A DNA stretch of 43,125 nucleotides from JAKPQD01 sp029572965 (lineage in GTDB: Bacteria; Bacteroidota; Bacteroidia; Bacteroidales; DTGW01). Under the pieces are notes generated by a model. It worked only from the letters and a program-made list of their open reading frames with translations, did no database searches and was not told the origin of the DNA. The first letter of the stretch is position 1, and the number at the start of each line of letters is the position of its first letter. The stretch lies in NCBI GenBank assembly GCA_035374585.1, contig DAOSPF010000027.1, positions 1-43,125 of the forward strand, read 5' to 3'. Made by a program: the position numbers and the translations under genes. Positions 34,234 through 42,235 of this stretch are shown here, one piece after another.

Positions 34234-35997
34234 ATGAAGATAAAACTCGCAAAATCAGGACTGTTAGTGCTTTGCATTTTGGCTATAATAGTAGCCGGTT
34301 GTGCCAAGGTAGGAAATATTCAGGGTGGCCCCAAAGACTCTATTCCTCCCGTAGTAGTGAAAAGCTCCCCGAAAAACTTTTCGACCAATTTTAAAGGCAA
34401 AAAGATAAAAATTGAATTTAACGAATTCATTGAGCTTAAAGACCTCAACAAAGAATTTAACATGTCGCCCCCTGTGACCAAAAAACCAAAGATATGGCTC
34501 AATGGCAAAGTAATGGTTGTCGAAATTCGGGATACATTAAAGGATAGTACCACCTACACGTTGAGCTTTGGCAACAGCATTGTCGATTTGAACGAAGGTA
34601 ACAAGCTTAGCAACTTTGAATTTGTTATTTCTACCGGTACATACATTGATTCGATGGGTGTACACGGCAAAATAAAAGACGCCCTGACTCAAAAGCCCTT
34701 AAAAGAGCCTCTGCTGGCAATGCTTTATGCCAACCTTGACGATTCGGCCTTTTTTCTGCAAAAGCCCATGTACACCGGTAGCGTAGATAAGGATGGGAAC
34801 TTTGCAGTGAACAATGTCAAGCCTGGAAAGTACAACCTTTTTGTATTGTCTGACCTCAATTCAAACCTGAAATATGATATTGGCGAAATGGTTGCTTTCT
34901 GCGATTCGGCATTGGTGCTTAGCCCCGAATTTATTACTGGTAAGCATAAGATTGAAATAGAAGAAGATACTGCCCGAAATGACAGTGTGGTTATGGTTGT
35001 TGACAGCGCAAAGCTCCGTCAAGCCAGAAACAGCTTACACGTCAACCTTATTTCCTTTATTGAAGAAGGAAGGAAGCAATACATCAAATCATATACCCGT
35101 CCTAACAGGCGGTGCGTTAATATTGTATTTAACAAGCCCTTGATAAAAGACAGTTTGAGCATCGACCTTATCAATAATAAAGGAGAAAATTGGTATTTGA
35201 AAGATCGTACCAACTTCAAAGACAGTCTTTTCTTATGGATTAAAGATACTACACTTATTAAAACAGACACACTGCGCCTTGGCATTGGTTATTATGCCTT
35301 TGACAAAAAAGATTCGCTTATCTATAAAAAAGATACACTCCTCTTCAGGTTTATAGACACTTCAAACCCCAAAACGAAGAAACCCGAAGAAAAAGCCAAT
35401 GTACTTGTAAATGCACCGCAGATCTTCGAGTTGAACGGAATAATAACGATAGAATGCCCTTATCCGGTCTTAAAAATTGATAAAGAAAAGCTGATACTGG
35501 AGGAAAAAGTTGATACTGTCTTTAACCCAGTGGCGTATGATTTAATACAAGACAGCATTTTTCAGCGTTTGTTTGTGGTCAACAATAAATGGAAAGAACA
35601 GACTTCATATAAAATGACAATACTTCCAGGCTTTGCTAACAACATTTATGGGCTTCCACAAGATACTATAATAAATAGCTTTACCACAAAAAGCCTGGAT
35701 AGTTACGGGACATTAGCCATTAACCTTACAGGGCCTAAAATGCCAGTAATATTGCAACTTTTAGACGGTGATAAGGTCAAATATGAAATAAAAGCTGAAA
35801 CAGATGGTATTATTGACTTCAAATACCTTGAGCCTAAAGAATACGTTTTGAGGCTTATTGAAGACAAAGACAACAATGGCAAATACACCTCTGGTAACGT
35901 TTTGAAAAAGATTCAGCCCGAAAATGTTATATATTACGGGCAAATGATAAAGATACGTGCCAACTGGGACATGGAAATTAATTGGGAACTTAAATAA
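34234..35997 (+). CDS. Lipoprotein with bacterial Ig-like (Big_5/SbsA-like) domain
   Basis: Envelope lipoprotein of 587 residues, function unknown. The lipoprotein signal ends in IVAGC (Cys23). The N-terminal module (about 40-145) has the Big_5 pattern IPPVVVKSSPKNFSTNFKGK then IKIEFNEFIEL and TTYTLSFGNSIVDLNEGN. A carboxypeptidase-regulatory-like stretch follows, with DKDGNFAVNNVKPGKYNLFV (about 190-215) and an Asp-rich NSNLKYDIGE; similar wording recurs near the end (LRLIEDKDNNGKYTSGNV). The frame could start at TTG 34216, but ATG 34234 gives a clean lipoprotein signal. First gene of a tight five-gene operon; the CDF gene starts four bases after its stop. Confidence 0.88.
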   Translation: MKIKLAKSGLLVLCILAIIVAGCAKVGNIQGGPKDSIPPVVVKSSPKNFSTNFKGKKIKIEFNEFIELKDLNKEFNMSPPVTKKPKIWLNGKVMVVEIRDTLKDSTTYTLSFGNSIVDLNEGNKLSNFEFVISTGTYIDSMGVHGKIKDALTQKPLKEPLLAMLYANLDDSAFFLQKPMYTGSVDKDGNFAVNNVKPGKYNLFVLSDLNSNLKYDIGEMVAFCDSALVLSPEFITGKHKIEIEEDTARNDSVVMVVDSAKLRQARNSLHVNLISFIEEGRKQYIKSYTRPNRRCVNIVFNKPLIKDSLSIDLINNKGENWYLKDRTNFKDSLFLWIKDTTLIKTDTLRLGIGYYAFDKKDSLIYKKDTLLFRFIDTSNPKTKKPEEKANVLVNAPQIFELNGIITIECPYPVLKIDKEKLILEEKVDTVFNPVAYDLIQDSIFQRLFVVNNKWKEQTSYKMTILPGFANNIYGLPQDTIINSFTTKSLDSYGTLAINLTGPKMPVILQLLDGDKVKYEIKAETDGIIDFKYLEPKEYVLRLIEDKDNNGKYTSGNVLKKIQPENVIYYGQMIKIRANWDMEINWELK

Positions 35998-36001
35998 AAC
36001 T

Positions 36002-36922
36002 ATGGAACACCACCATCCTGCAAGAAAAAAACATTCGCACCAAAGACATTCACATGCTGGCGATAACCTGCTGATAGCTACTGTGCTAAATATTACCATT
36101 ACTATAGTTGAGGTAGCCGGTGGCCTGTTGTCCAATAGCATTGCGCTATTGTCAGATGCATTGCACAACTTTGGCGACAGTATTGCTGTTTTTCTGGCTT
36201 ACGTTTCAAACAAAATTAGCCAAAAAGGGCCTTCAGCAAAAAAGACATTTGGCTACAAACGGGTAGAAATAATGGCAGCCATGCTCAATAGCCTTATTTT
36301 GGTTGTTATTTGTGCATATCTGTTGTACGAGTCGTGGCACCGCATGATAAACCCTAAGCCTGTCCAAGGGCTTATAATGACTATTGTAGCAACAGTAGGG
36401 CTTTTGGCTAACTTATTTGCTGTATTTCTTTTACATAAAGACAAAAACCGAAATATAAATATAAAGGCTGCATATTTACACTTGTTATCTGACACTGTTT
36501 CATCTATTGGCGTAGTGATAGGCGGTTTGCTTATCTATTTTTACAAAATATACTGGATTGACCCAATTATAACCATCATTATCAGTCTTTATATCTTTAA
36601 AGAAACCTGGGGGATATTGAAACAGGCCTATCTGATCCTTATCCAGGCTGCCCCTGAAGGTGTGGAAATAGATGATATACTTGAAGTGTTGGAGCGTTAC
36701 GAAGAAATTGAAAATGTACACCATGTACATATTTGGAAACTTAACGATACCGAAATTCATTTTGAATGCCATATAGACATGAAAAATAACGTGAGGCTCA
36801 GCGAAACTGAAGAGTTGATGCACCGTATAAAAAAGATATTATTCGAGAAGTTTAACATTGTGCACACTACTATCCAGTTTGAATACAATTGTTGTGACGA
36901 CAAATCTATAATCTACAAATGA
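36002..36922 (+). CDS. Cation diffusion facilitator transporter (CzcD/ZitB-like)
   Basis: Inner-membrane divalent cation/proton antiporter, probably zinc efflux. The 306 residues start with a histidine-rich tail (MEHHHPARKKHSHQRHSH), then six membrane segments with the metal site SDALHNFGD in TM2 (Asp52, His55, Asp59) and HLLSD in TM5. A cytosolic C-terminal domain follows (VHHVHIWKLNDTEIHFECHI). An upstream in-frame GTG at 35957 would overlap the lipoprotein gene and add non-family residues; the ATG at 36002 is chosen. The next gene overlaps its stop by four bases. Confidence 0.94.
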   Translation: MEHHHPARKKHSHQRHSHAGDNLLIATVLNITITIVEVAGGLLSNSIALLSDALHNFGDSIAVFLAYVSNKISQKGPSAKKTFGYKRVEIMAAMLNSLILVVICAYLLYESWHRMINPKPVQGLIMTIVATVGLLANLFAVFLLHKDKNRNINIKAAYLHLLSDTVSSIGVVIGGLLIYFYKIYWIDPIITIIISLYIFKETWGILKQAYLILIQAAPEGVEIDDILEVLERYEEIENVHHVHIWKLNDTEIHFECHIDMKNNVRLSETEELMHRIKKILFEKFNIVHTTIQFEYNCCDDKSIIYK

Positions 36923-37299
36923 AAAATTATTTAACCTTAGCAATAATATTGGTTTTGGTAATCTCATGCGGACAACGAAAGACAGCTGTCCCGGCTTCTA
37001 TAATCCCCGAAGAACGTATGATTACAATACTTACAGATTACCATCTGGCACAAAGCCTCAATACAAATTATAGAGTGCGGAACGAAATGCTAAAAAACAT
37101 GCCTGTCAGGCTTTCTGACAGTGTCTTAAAAGCCAATGGCGTAACAAAAGCCCAACTCGATAGCTCTCTGACCTATTATGCTACTGATTTGGAGCGTTTT
37201 GAAAAAATATACGACGAAGTACTCAACCGTCTTAACAAGATGCAAGCTAAACTACAGGACACCCCTAAAAAAGACTCTTCAAAAGTAACTAAAAAATAG
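36919..37299 (+). CDS. DUF4296 lipoprotein
   Basis: Small envelope lipoprotein of 126 residues of unknown function. The lipobox is LVIS-Cys17. The domain reads IIPEERMITILTDYHLAQSL followed by a helical stretch with YYATDLERFEKIYDEVLNRL and a lysine-rich tail. DUF4296 proteins are found in Bacteroidota. It overlaps the CDF gene by four bases and precedes the amidohydrolase gene by two, so it is co-translated with both. Confidence 0.85.
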   Translation: MKNYLTLAIILVLVISCGQRKTAVPASIIPEERMITILTDYHLAQSLNTNYRVRNEMLKNMPVRLSDSVLKANGVTKAQLDSSLTYYATDLERFEKIYDEVLNRLNKMQAKLQDTPKKDSSKVTKK

Positions 37300-37301
37300 C
37301 C

Positions 37302-38471
37302 ATGCGTAAAGTAGCTGCTAATTATGTATTCCCCGTATCGTCAGCTCCTATACGCAATGGTATTGTTACTTTCAACGATGAAGGAATTATTACTGAAATA
37401 AAAGACAATGGCGGTGCCCTTATGGAGGCTCAGGGTATTGAATTTTACAATGGTATTCTTGTCCCCGGTTTTGTCAATTGCCATTGCCACCTGGAGTTAA
37501 GCCATTTGCACAAGAAGATATCCCACGGGAATGGATTGATGACTTTTATTAATGAATTGGTATCTATCAGAAATGTTGATATTCGAGATATTAAACACTG
37601 TATTTCCGTTGCTGACAGTCAGATGTACAGTGAAGGAATAGTTGCTGTTGGCGATATTTCTAATACTTCTGATAGCATTACTGCTAAAATGGCAAGTAAA
37701 ATAAAGTATCACACATTTATTGAACTGTTTGACCTTTATTTTAAAGATGTTGGAGAGTTAATCGCTAATGGAGCCCTTTTACAAAAGCAATACGAAGAGC
37801 TGGGTTTATCTTCTTCTATTGTACCACATGCTCCATACAGTGTGTCTCCTGAATTATTTGTAAATATAGCTTCTTTTCATAAAAAAGGTTCATTGTACAG
37901 CATCCATAACCAGGAAACTACAGATGAAGACCTGATGTTTCTTGAAGGAAAAGGCGTGTTGTTTGATATGATAAACAAAATGCCCAATAGCAGGTTTTTG
38001 CCAACAGGAAAAGCTTCATTGCCCTCTTATTTTGACTATCTGCCAAATGAATCAAAGGTGTTGCTTGTTCACAATACCTTTAGCAGGGCCGAACATATAC
38101 AACTATTGAAAAATAAGGACATAACGTTGGTTTTGTGCCCCAATGCCAATAGATATATTGAAAACAGGCTGCCAGACATACCTATGTTTGTAAAAGAAGG
38201 AATAAAACTTGCTCTTGGAACCGATAGCCTCGCTTCAAACTATAAACTCTCCATCTTAGAAGAAATGAAAACTATAGTTGCCAGTTTCCCTGATATTTCA
38301 TTTGAAGAAGTACTTCAATGGGGTACGCTAAATGGTGCCAAAGCATTGGGCCTGGAGGCTGATTTTGGTAGTTTTGAAGTGGGAAAGAAGCCTGGAATTA
38401 ACCTTATCTGTAATTTTGATTTCCAGAAGATGACCATTGACAAAGATAGTTTTATAAAAAAACTGGTATAA
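37302..38471 (+). CDS. Metal-dependent amidohydrolase (SsnA/chlorohydrolase-like)
   Basis: Cytosolic amidohydrolase-superfamily enzyme of 389 residues. Metal and active-site elements are GFVNCHCHLELSH (His61, His63), VPHAPYSVSPEL, a histidine with acidic neighbour in SIHNQETTDEDL (around residue 200), LLVHNTF, and the aspartate in LALGTDSLASN. It ends with the composite beta-domain (FGSFEVGKKPGINLI). This arrangement fits deaminases such as those acting on guanine, S-adenosylhomocysteine or aminodeoxyfutalosine. No menaquinone-pathway gene is adjacent, so the substrate stays open. The next gene starts on its stop codon (TAATG). Confidence 0.88.
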   Translation: MRKVAANYVFPVSSAPIRNGIVTFNDEGIITEIKDNGGALMEAQGIEFYNGILVPGFVNCHCHLELSHLHKKISHGNGLMTFINELVSIRNVDIRDIKHCISVADSQMYSEGIVAVGDISNTSDSITAKMASKIKYHTFIELFDLYFKDVGELIANGALLQKQYEELGLSSSIVPHAPYSVSPELFVNIASFHKKGSLYSIHNQETTDEDLMFLEGKGVLFDMINKMPNSRFLPTGKASLPSYFDYLPNESKVLLVHNTFSRAEHIQLLKNKDITLVLCPNANRYIENRLPDIPMFVKEGIKLALGTDSLASNYKLSILEEMKTIVASFPDISFEEVLQWGTLNGAKALGLEADFGSFEVGKKPGINLICNFDFQKMTIDKDSFIKKLV

Positions 38472-39271
38472 TGATTATTGAATCTATTCAAATATCCGAC
38501 CTTTCTGAAATTGCTACCCTTCAACCCATGGACTGGCCTGATATTGTGCCCGATATTGAATACTACATCCATTCCCCGTTTTGTAGAGCTGTTAAAGTGG
38601 TTAAAAATGGCGTTATTGCTGGTATAGGGGCCAACATCTTTTTTGAAGGCACCTGCTGGCTGGCACATATTATTGTTAACGAAAGCTATCGCAACAAAGG
38701 AATTGGAACTGCCATTGTTGCAAACCTTATGAATTATGCAAAATACGAAGGGTATGACACTCAAATGCTTATTGCTACTGAGTTGGGTGAACCTGTTTAT
38801 AAAAAATCAGGTTTTAAAAAGGTTACAGACTATTTGTTTTTTAAACGTACTGAACCTTCTCATATAGAAACAAAATCAGAACGAATAATCCCGTATTCTG
38901 CTCAATACAAAAATGCCCTTCTTGAATTAGACAGATATGTAACTGGTGAAAATAGAATAAATATACTTGAAAAGCATCTAACATCTTCATATCTTATTGC
39001 TAATCAAAATGAAATATATGCATTTTATATACCTTCATTAGGTGAGGGCCCAATTATTGCCCAAGACAAAGAGGCTGGCATTGAACTGATGCAGTATAAA
39101 TATGCCACTGTTGATAAAGCCGTTTTACCTGCCGAAAACGCTACTGGTATTGAATTTTTGCTTGCCAACGGCTTTGTTCAGGTATCAAAATGTTCCCGGA
39201 TGCTTTATGGCAAAGAAATACCCTGTCATCCCGAAATGATATACAGCCGCATCCGCGGAAATGTTGGATAA
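38471..39271 (+). CDS. GNAT-family N-acetyltransferase with C-terminal second domain
   Basis: Predicted acetyl-CoA-dependent transferase of 266 residues. The N-terminal GNAT domain (about 1-130) has the acetyl-CoA loop ESYRNKGIGTAIVANLM and the closing EPVYKKSGFKKV. The C-terminal part (about 140-266) resembles the second acetyltransferase-like domain of YitH/HolE-type proteins (Acetyltransf_18), with EFLLANGFVQVSKCSRMLYG and ending in EMIYSRIRGNVG. The substrate is unknown. It shares one base with the amidohydrolase gene and ends the operon; no clear terminator follows. Confidence 0.87.
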   Translation: MIIESIQISDLSEIATLQPMDWPDIVPDIEYYIHSPFCRAVKVVKNGVIAGIGANIFFEGTCWLAHIIVNESYRNKGIGTAIVANLMNYAKYEGYDTQMLIATELGEPVYKKSGFKKVTDYLFFKRTEPSHIETKSERIIPYSAQYKNALLELDRYVTGENRINILEKHLTSSYLIANQNEIYAFYIPSLGEGPIIAQDKEAGIELMQYKYATVDKAVLPAENATGIEFLLANGFVQVSKCSRMLYGKEIPCHPEMIYSRIRGNVG

Positions 39272-39321
39272 TATTTTACAATTTAAACCATTGATAAAAA
39301 GTTATTTATAAATAATGTCAC

Positions 39322-39356
39322 TTTTTTAACGTCAAAATAGTGTTATTTTTTTAACG
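39322..39356. repeat. Direct repeat TTTTTTAACG upstream of the scaffold promoter
   Basis: Two copies of TTTTTTAACG, at 39322-39331 and 39347-39356, 25 bases apart and ending just before the -33 box at 39358. A possible activator or repressor site; function inferred from position. Confidence 0.5.
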
Positions 39357-39357
39357 A

Positions 39358-39392
39358 TTTGAAAGTAGAAGTAAAACAAATGTGTAATTTTG
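39358..39392 (+). promoter_or_regulatory. Promoter of the scaffold-GGGtGRT operon
   Basis: TTTG at 39358-39361 as -33 box and TAATTTTG at 39385-39392 as an exact TAnnTTTG -7 box, 23 bases apart. It lies 52 bases before the ATG at 39445 and is the best two-box promoter in the window. Confidence 0.7.
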
Positions 39393-39444
39393 TCAGCATT
39401 TTGATTTTTACCGAAATGATTTATTAATATTTAAACAAAACAAT

Positions 39445-40137
39445 ATGAGTTTTACACATGAAGTTGAAGGAATGATTTGCCTTGCACAAGGTGCAAATCA
39501 TGGACCTGCTCCAATACCCTCTGAAGGTAAATGGGTAAAGGCTAAAGAAGTTAAAGACATTTCAGGTTTGACACACGGTGTTGGCTGGTGTGCACCACAA
39601 CAAGGGGCTTGTAAGCTTACCTTGAATGTTAAAGATGGTATTATCCAGGAAGCATTGGTTGAAACCATTGGCTGTACCGGTATGACCCACTCAGCTGCTA
39701 TGGCTGCTGAAATTCTTCCTAACAAAACTATCCTTGAGGCATTGAATACAGACCTCGTTTGCGATGCTATCAATACTGCAATGCGCGAGTTGTTTCTGCA
39801 AATCGTTTACGGACGTACCCAGACAGCATTCTCAGAAGGTGGCCTTCCTATTGGCGCTGGCCTTGAAGATTTAGGTAAAGGGCTTCGTGGTGTTACTGGT
39901 ACTTTGTACGGTACATCTGCTAAAGGCCCTCGTTATCTTGAAATGGCCGAAGGGTATATCACCAAAATCGGTATTGACAAAGACAACGAAATTATCGGTT
40001 ACGAATTTGTCAACCTTGGCCGTATGATGGATATGATCAAAAGCGGAACTGATGCAAACGAAGCTCTTAAGAAGGCTTCTGGCAAATATGGCCGTATGGA
40101 AGATGCAGTTAAAGTTATTGACCCACGTAAAGAATAG
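39445..40137 (+). CDS. IscU/NifU-like iron-sulfur cluster scaffold homologue
   Basis: Predicted cytosolic scaffold-like protein of 230 residues, partner of the GGGtGRT protein. The middle part (about 45-120) follows the IscU/NifU-N pattern: GACKLTLNVKDG (Cys56), TIGCTGMTHSAAMAAEIL (Cys77) and LVCDAINTA (Cys106) correspond to the three cluster-ligand cysteines. Extra cysteines are Cys12 and Cys49. Beyond the IscU core it carries an N-terminal segment of about 45 residues and a C-terminal part with GLPIGAGLEDLGKGLRGVTG not found in ordinary IscU. No cysteine desulfurase or other isc/suf/nif gene is adjacent, so a standard assembly role is doubtful. Codon use looks like that of a well-expressed gene. 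Confidence 0.85.
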   Translation: MSFTHEVEGMICLAQGANHGPAPIPSEGKWVKAKEVKDISGLTHGVGWCAPQQGACKLTLNVKDGIIQEALVETIGCTGMTHSAAMAAEILPNKTILEALNTDLVCDAINTAMRELFLQIVYGRTQTAFSEGGLPIGAGLEDLGKGLRGVTGTLYGTSAKGPRYLEMAEGYITKIGIDKDNEIIGYEFVNLGRMMDMIKSGTDANEALKKASGKYGRMEDAVKVIDPRKE

Positions 40138-40141
40138 GAGG
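40136..40141 (+). promoter_or_regulatory. Strong Shine-Dalgarno before the GGGtGRT gene
   Basis: AGGAGG overlaps the scaffold stop codon and lies eight bases before the ATG at 40150. Such a strong site is unusual among the genes in this window and fixes the start. Confidence 0.8.
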
Positions 40142-40149
40142 AACTTAAG

Positions 40150-41157
40150 ATGTCACAAAACGCACAATTATTCGAAGGCTATAGCCGCCGTATCAATCAA
40201 ATCAACAAAGTCCTTAATTCTTACGGAATTTCTTCACTTGAAGAAGCTAAAAAGATTTGTGATGACAAAGGGGTTGATGTTTACAAAATTGTAAAAGACA
40301 TTCAACCCATAGCATTTGAAAATGCTATGTGGGCATATATCACCGGAGCGGCAATTGCTATAAAAAAAGGACAAAAAAATGCAGCTGATATTGCAGCTAC
40401 TTTAGGCGAAGGTTTACAGGCTTTTTGTATCCCTGGTTCTGTTGCTGACGACCGTAAAGTAGGTCTTGGCCATGGGAACTTAGCTGCTATGCTCCTTCGC
40501 GAAGAAACCAAATGTTTCGCTTTCCTTGCTGGTCACGAATCATTTGCTGCTGCTGAAGGTGCTATTGGTATTGCTAAATCTGCAAATAAAGTACGTAAAG
40601 AGCCTTTACGCGTTATCCTTAACGGTTTAGGTAAAGATGCTGCTAAGATTATTGCCCGTATCAATGGATTTACCTACGTTCAAACCCAGTTTGACTACGC
40701 TACTGGAGAAGTGAAAGAAGTAAAACGCATTGCATATTCATCAGGCGACCGTGCTAAGGTTAACTGCTATGGTGCTGACGATGTTCGCGAAGGTGTTGCT
40801 ATCTTCCACAAAGAAGGTGTTGACGTTTCTATCACAGGTAACTCAACTAACCCAACACGTTTCCAACACCCAGTTGCCGGTACATACAAAAAAGAATGTA
40901 TCGAACAAGGCAAGAAATACTTCTCTGTAGCTTCAGGTGGTGGTACAGGCCGTACACTTCACCCAGACAACATGGCTGCTGGTCCTGCTTCTTATGGTAT
41001 GACAGACACTATGGGCCGTATGCACTCTGATGCCCAGTTTGCCGGTTCATCTTCAGTTCCTGCTCACGTAGAAATGATGGGGCTTATCGGTATGGGTAAC
41101 AACCCAATGGTAGGCGCATCTGTAGCTGTTGCTGTAGCTCTTTCACAAGCAAAGTAA
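40150..41157 (+). CDS. GGGtGRT-family protein
   Basis: Conserved 335-residue protein of unknown function, named in databases after its glycine-rich motif, seen here as SVASGGGTGRTLHPDN (motif at 263-269). Other striking segments are GLGHGNLAAMLLREETKCFA (105-124), GHESFAAAEGAIG, ITGNSTNPTRFQHPVAGTY and SYGMTDTMGRMHSDAQFAGS. No signal peptide or membrane segment is seen, so it is cytosolic. As I recall, the family occurs mainly in anaerobes beside the scaffold-like gene, as here with a 12-base gap. The glycine-rich loop could bind a nucleotide or phosphate, which is inference. It is followed by a strong terminator. Confidence 0.85.
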   Translation: MSQNAQLFEGYSRRINQINKVLNSYGISSLEEAKKICDDKGVDVYKIVKDIQPIAFENAMWAYITGAAIAIKKGQKNAADIAATLGEGLQAFCIPGSVADDRKVGLGHGNLAAMLLREETKCFAFLAGHESFAAAEGAIGIAKSANKVRKEPLRVILNGLGKDAAKIIARINGFTYVQTQFDYATGEVKEVKRIAYSSGDRAKVNCYGADDVREGVAIFHKEGVDVSITGNSTNPTRFQHPVAGTYKKECIEQGKKYFSVASGGGTGRTLHPDNMAAGPASYGMTDTMGRMHSDAQFAGSSSVPAHVEMMGLIGMGNNPMVGASVAVAVALSQAK

Positions 41158-41160
41158 TTC

Positions 41161-41172
41161 AATTACGAATTA
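41161..41172. repeat. Isolated half-copy of the palindrome core
   Basis: AATTACGAATTA, identical to the inner left arm of the two 74-bp palindromes at 41235 and 41672, lies right after the GGGtGRT stop codon. Confidence 0.6.
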
Positions 41173-41185
41173 TAAATTTAAAATT

Positions 41186-41234
41186 ACGACTTGAGTAAAT
41201 GCTGGCATTCAGTATTTCTCAGGTCGTTTTTTTT
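41186..41234 (+). terminator. Rho-independent terminator of the scaffold-GGGtGRT operon
   Basis: ACGACTTGAG (41186-41195) pairs with CTCAGGTCGT (41218-41227), with one G-T pair. An inner stem AATGCTG/CAGTATT extends it, and T8 follows (41227-41234). The first 74-bp palindrome begins at the next base. Confidence 0.92.
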
Positions 41235-41308
41235 CAATTAAAAATTGTCAATTACGAATTACGGAATTTTCTAGCTACTTTTAATTCGTAATTTTAAATT
41301 TTTAATTG
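41235..41308. repeat. 74-bp palindromic element, copy 1
   Basis: Outer arms CAATTAAAAATT (41235-41246) and AATTTTTAATTG (41297-41308), inner arms AATTACGAATTA (41250-41261) and TAATTCGTAATT (41282-41293), all perfect complements, with a 20-base loop. Its end lies seven bases before the ATG of the four-helix gene. Confidence 0.93.
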
Positions 41309-41315
41309 AATTGTT

Positions 41316-41678
41316 ATGAAGTCTGAGAATGTTGTTCAGCAAAAGAGCTTTGATTTCGCTATTAGGATTGTAAATGTTTATAAATATCTTCAAACAGAAA
41401 AGAAAGAATTTGTAATATCTAAGCAATTATTACGTTCTGGAACATCTATTGGGGCTAATATCGAAGAAAGTATAGGCGGACAGTCAGAAAAGGACTTTTT
41501 GTCAAAAGTAGCAATAGCATATAAAGAAGCTCGAGAAACAATGTATTGGCTGCGTCTATTGCTGGCTGCAGGCTACTTAACTAATGAACAATCTGAGAGT
41601 TTGAAATTAGATGCTGAAGAGATTTGCAGAATACTAGGGAAAATCCAAATTACCTTAAAAAAGAAACTACACAATTAA
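41316..41678 (+). CDS. Four-helix bundle protein (23S rRNA intervening-sequence protein family)
   Basis: Small basic helical protein of 120 residues. The family signature is clear: KSFDFAIRIVNVYKYL, LLRSGTSIGANIEESIGGQS, then KDFLSKVAIAYKEARETMYW and LRLLLAAGYL. The family was first described from sequences inserted in 23S rRNA genes, but is also common as free-standing genes in Bacteroidota; related bAvd proteins accompany diversity-generating retroelements. A nucleic-acid-binding role is likely for the family; the exact function is unknown. Here the gene sits between two 74-bp palindromes, the first ending seven bases before its ATG and the second overlapping its stop codon. Confidence 0.92.
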   Translation: MKSENVVQQKSFDFAIRIVNVYKYLQTEKKEFVISKQLLRSGTSIGANIEESIGGQSEKDFLSKVAIAYKEARETMYWLRLLLAAGYLTNEQSESLKLDAEEICRILGKIQITLKKKLHN

Positions 41679-41745
41679 AGATTATCAATTACGAATTACG
41701 TTGTTTTTCTGCCATTTTTAATTCGTAATTTTGAATTTTTAATTG
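41672..41745. repeat. 74-bp palindromic element, copy 2
   Basis: Same length and layout as copy 1: inner arms AATTACGAATTA (41687-41698) and TAATTCGTAATT (41719-41730), right outer arm AATTTTTAATTG (41734-41745), left outer arm with one change. The arms match copy 1 apart from about three bases while the loop differs. It contains the TAA of the four-helix gene and ends six bases before the next ATG. Confidence 0.93.
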
Positions 41746-41751
41746 ATATTT

Positions 41752-42192
41752 ATGACTAAGCAAGAAACCATAGACAAAGCTATTTCATTTTTTGAAGAAG
41801 GATATGCTTGTTCACAGGCAGTGGTACTGGCATTTGCGCCCCAATTTAACATAGATGAAACAGCAGCTAAGCTTATATCTTCTACTTTTGGCGGAGGAAT
41901 GGGCCGTTTGCGCGAAAAATGTGGTGCTGTGACCGGAGGTTTCATGGTTCTTGGTCTGGCTTATGGCAACACCGACCCTAAAGACATGGACACCAAGCTT
42001 GCTGCTTACCAGAAAGTCCGTGATATAAACCAACTGGTTATTGATAAATATGGAACTACCATGTGCAGCGACATCCTAAAACAAAATGTCTCTGAAAATG
42101 ACGTTAAACAGCGAAATCATCACGCCATTATCTGTTATAAAGTTGTAGGTGATGTTGCCGGAATGGTGTATGATATGCTGAACAAAAAATAA
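41752..42192 (+). CDS. C_GCAxxG_C_C family redox-type protein
   Basis: Predicted cysteine-rich redox protein of 146 residues, function unknown. The four conserved cysteines lie in GYACSQAVV, REKCGAVTGGFMVLGLAYG (the GCAxxG element, here CGAVTGG), TMCSDIL and IICYKVVG. In related proteins the family often occurs next to redox or membrane-transport genes. The frame runs back to a TTG at 41743 inside the palindrome; the ATG at 41752 is taken. Its 3' end overlaps the terminator of the opposite-strand winged-helix gene. Confidence 0.9.
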   Translation: MTKQETIDKAISFFEEGYACSQAVVLAFAPQFNIDETAAKLISSTFGGGMGRLREKCGAVTGGFMVLGLAYGNTDPKDMDTKLAAYQKVRDINQLVIDKYGTTMCSDILKQNVSENDVKQRNHHAIICYKVVGDVAGMVYDMLNKK

Positions 42193-42213
42193 GGCCAGGT
42201 GTGCCCCGGCCTT
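42184..42213 (-). terminator. Rho-independent terminator of the winged-helix gene
   Basis: AAGGCC (42191-42196) pairs with GGCCTT (42208-42213). On the minus strand the stem is followed by ATTTTTTGTT. It overlaps the last codons of the convergent C_GCAxxG_C_C gene. Confidence 0.75.
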
Positions 42214-42235
42214 ATCCCAATTAAAAACCAAAAAA

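Noticed and set aside
35761..36168. 135-residue minus-strand frame across the lipoprotein/CDF junction
   Set aside because: Overlaps two strongly supported genes on the other strand and shows no coding features of its own.
41235..41745. Diversity-generating retroelement, suggested by the bAvd relationship of four-helix proteins
   Set aside because: No reverse transcriptase gene, template/variable repeat pair or variable target gene is present nearby.
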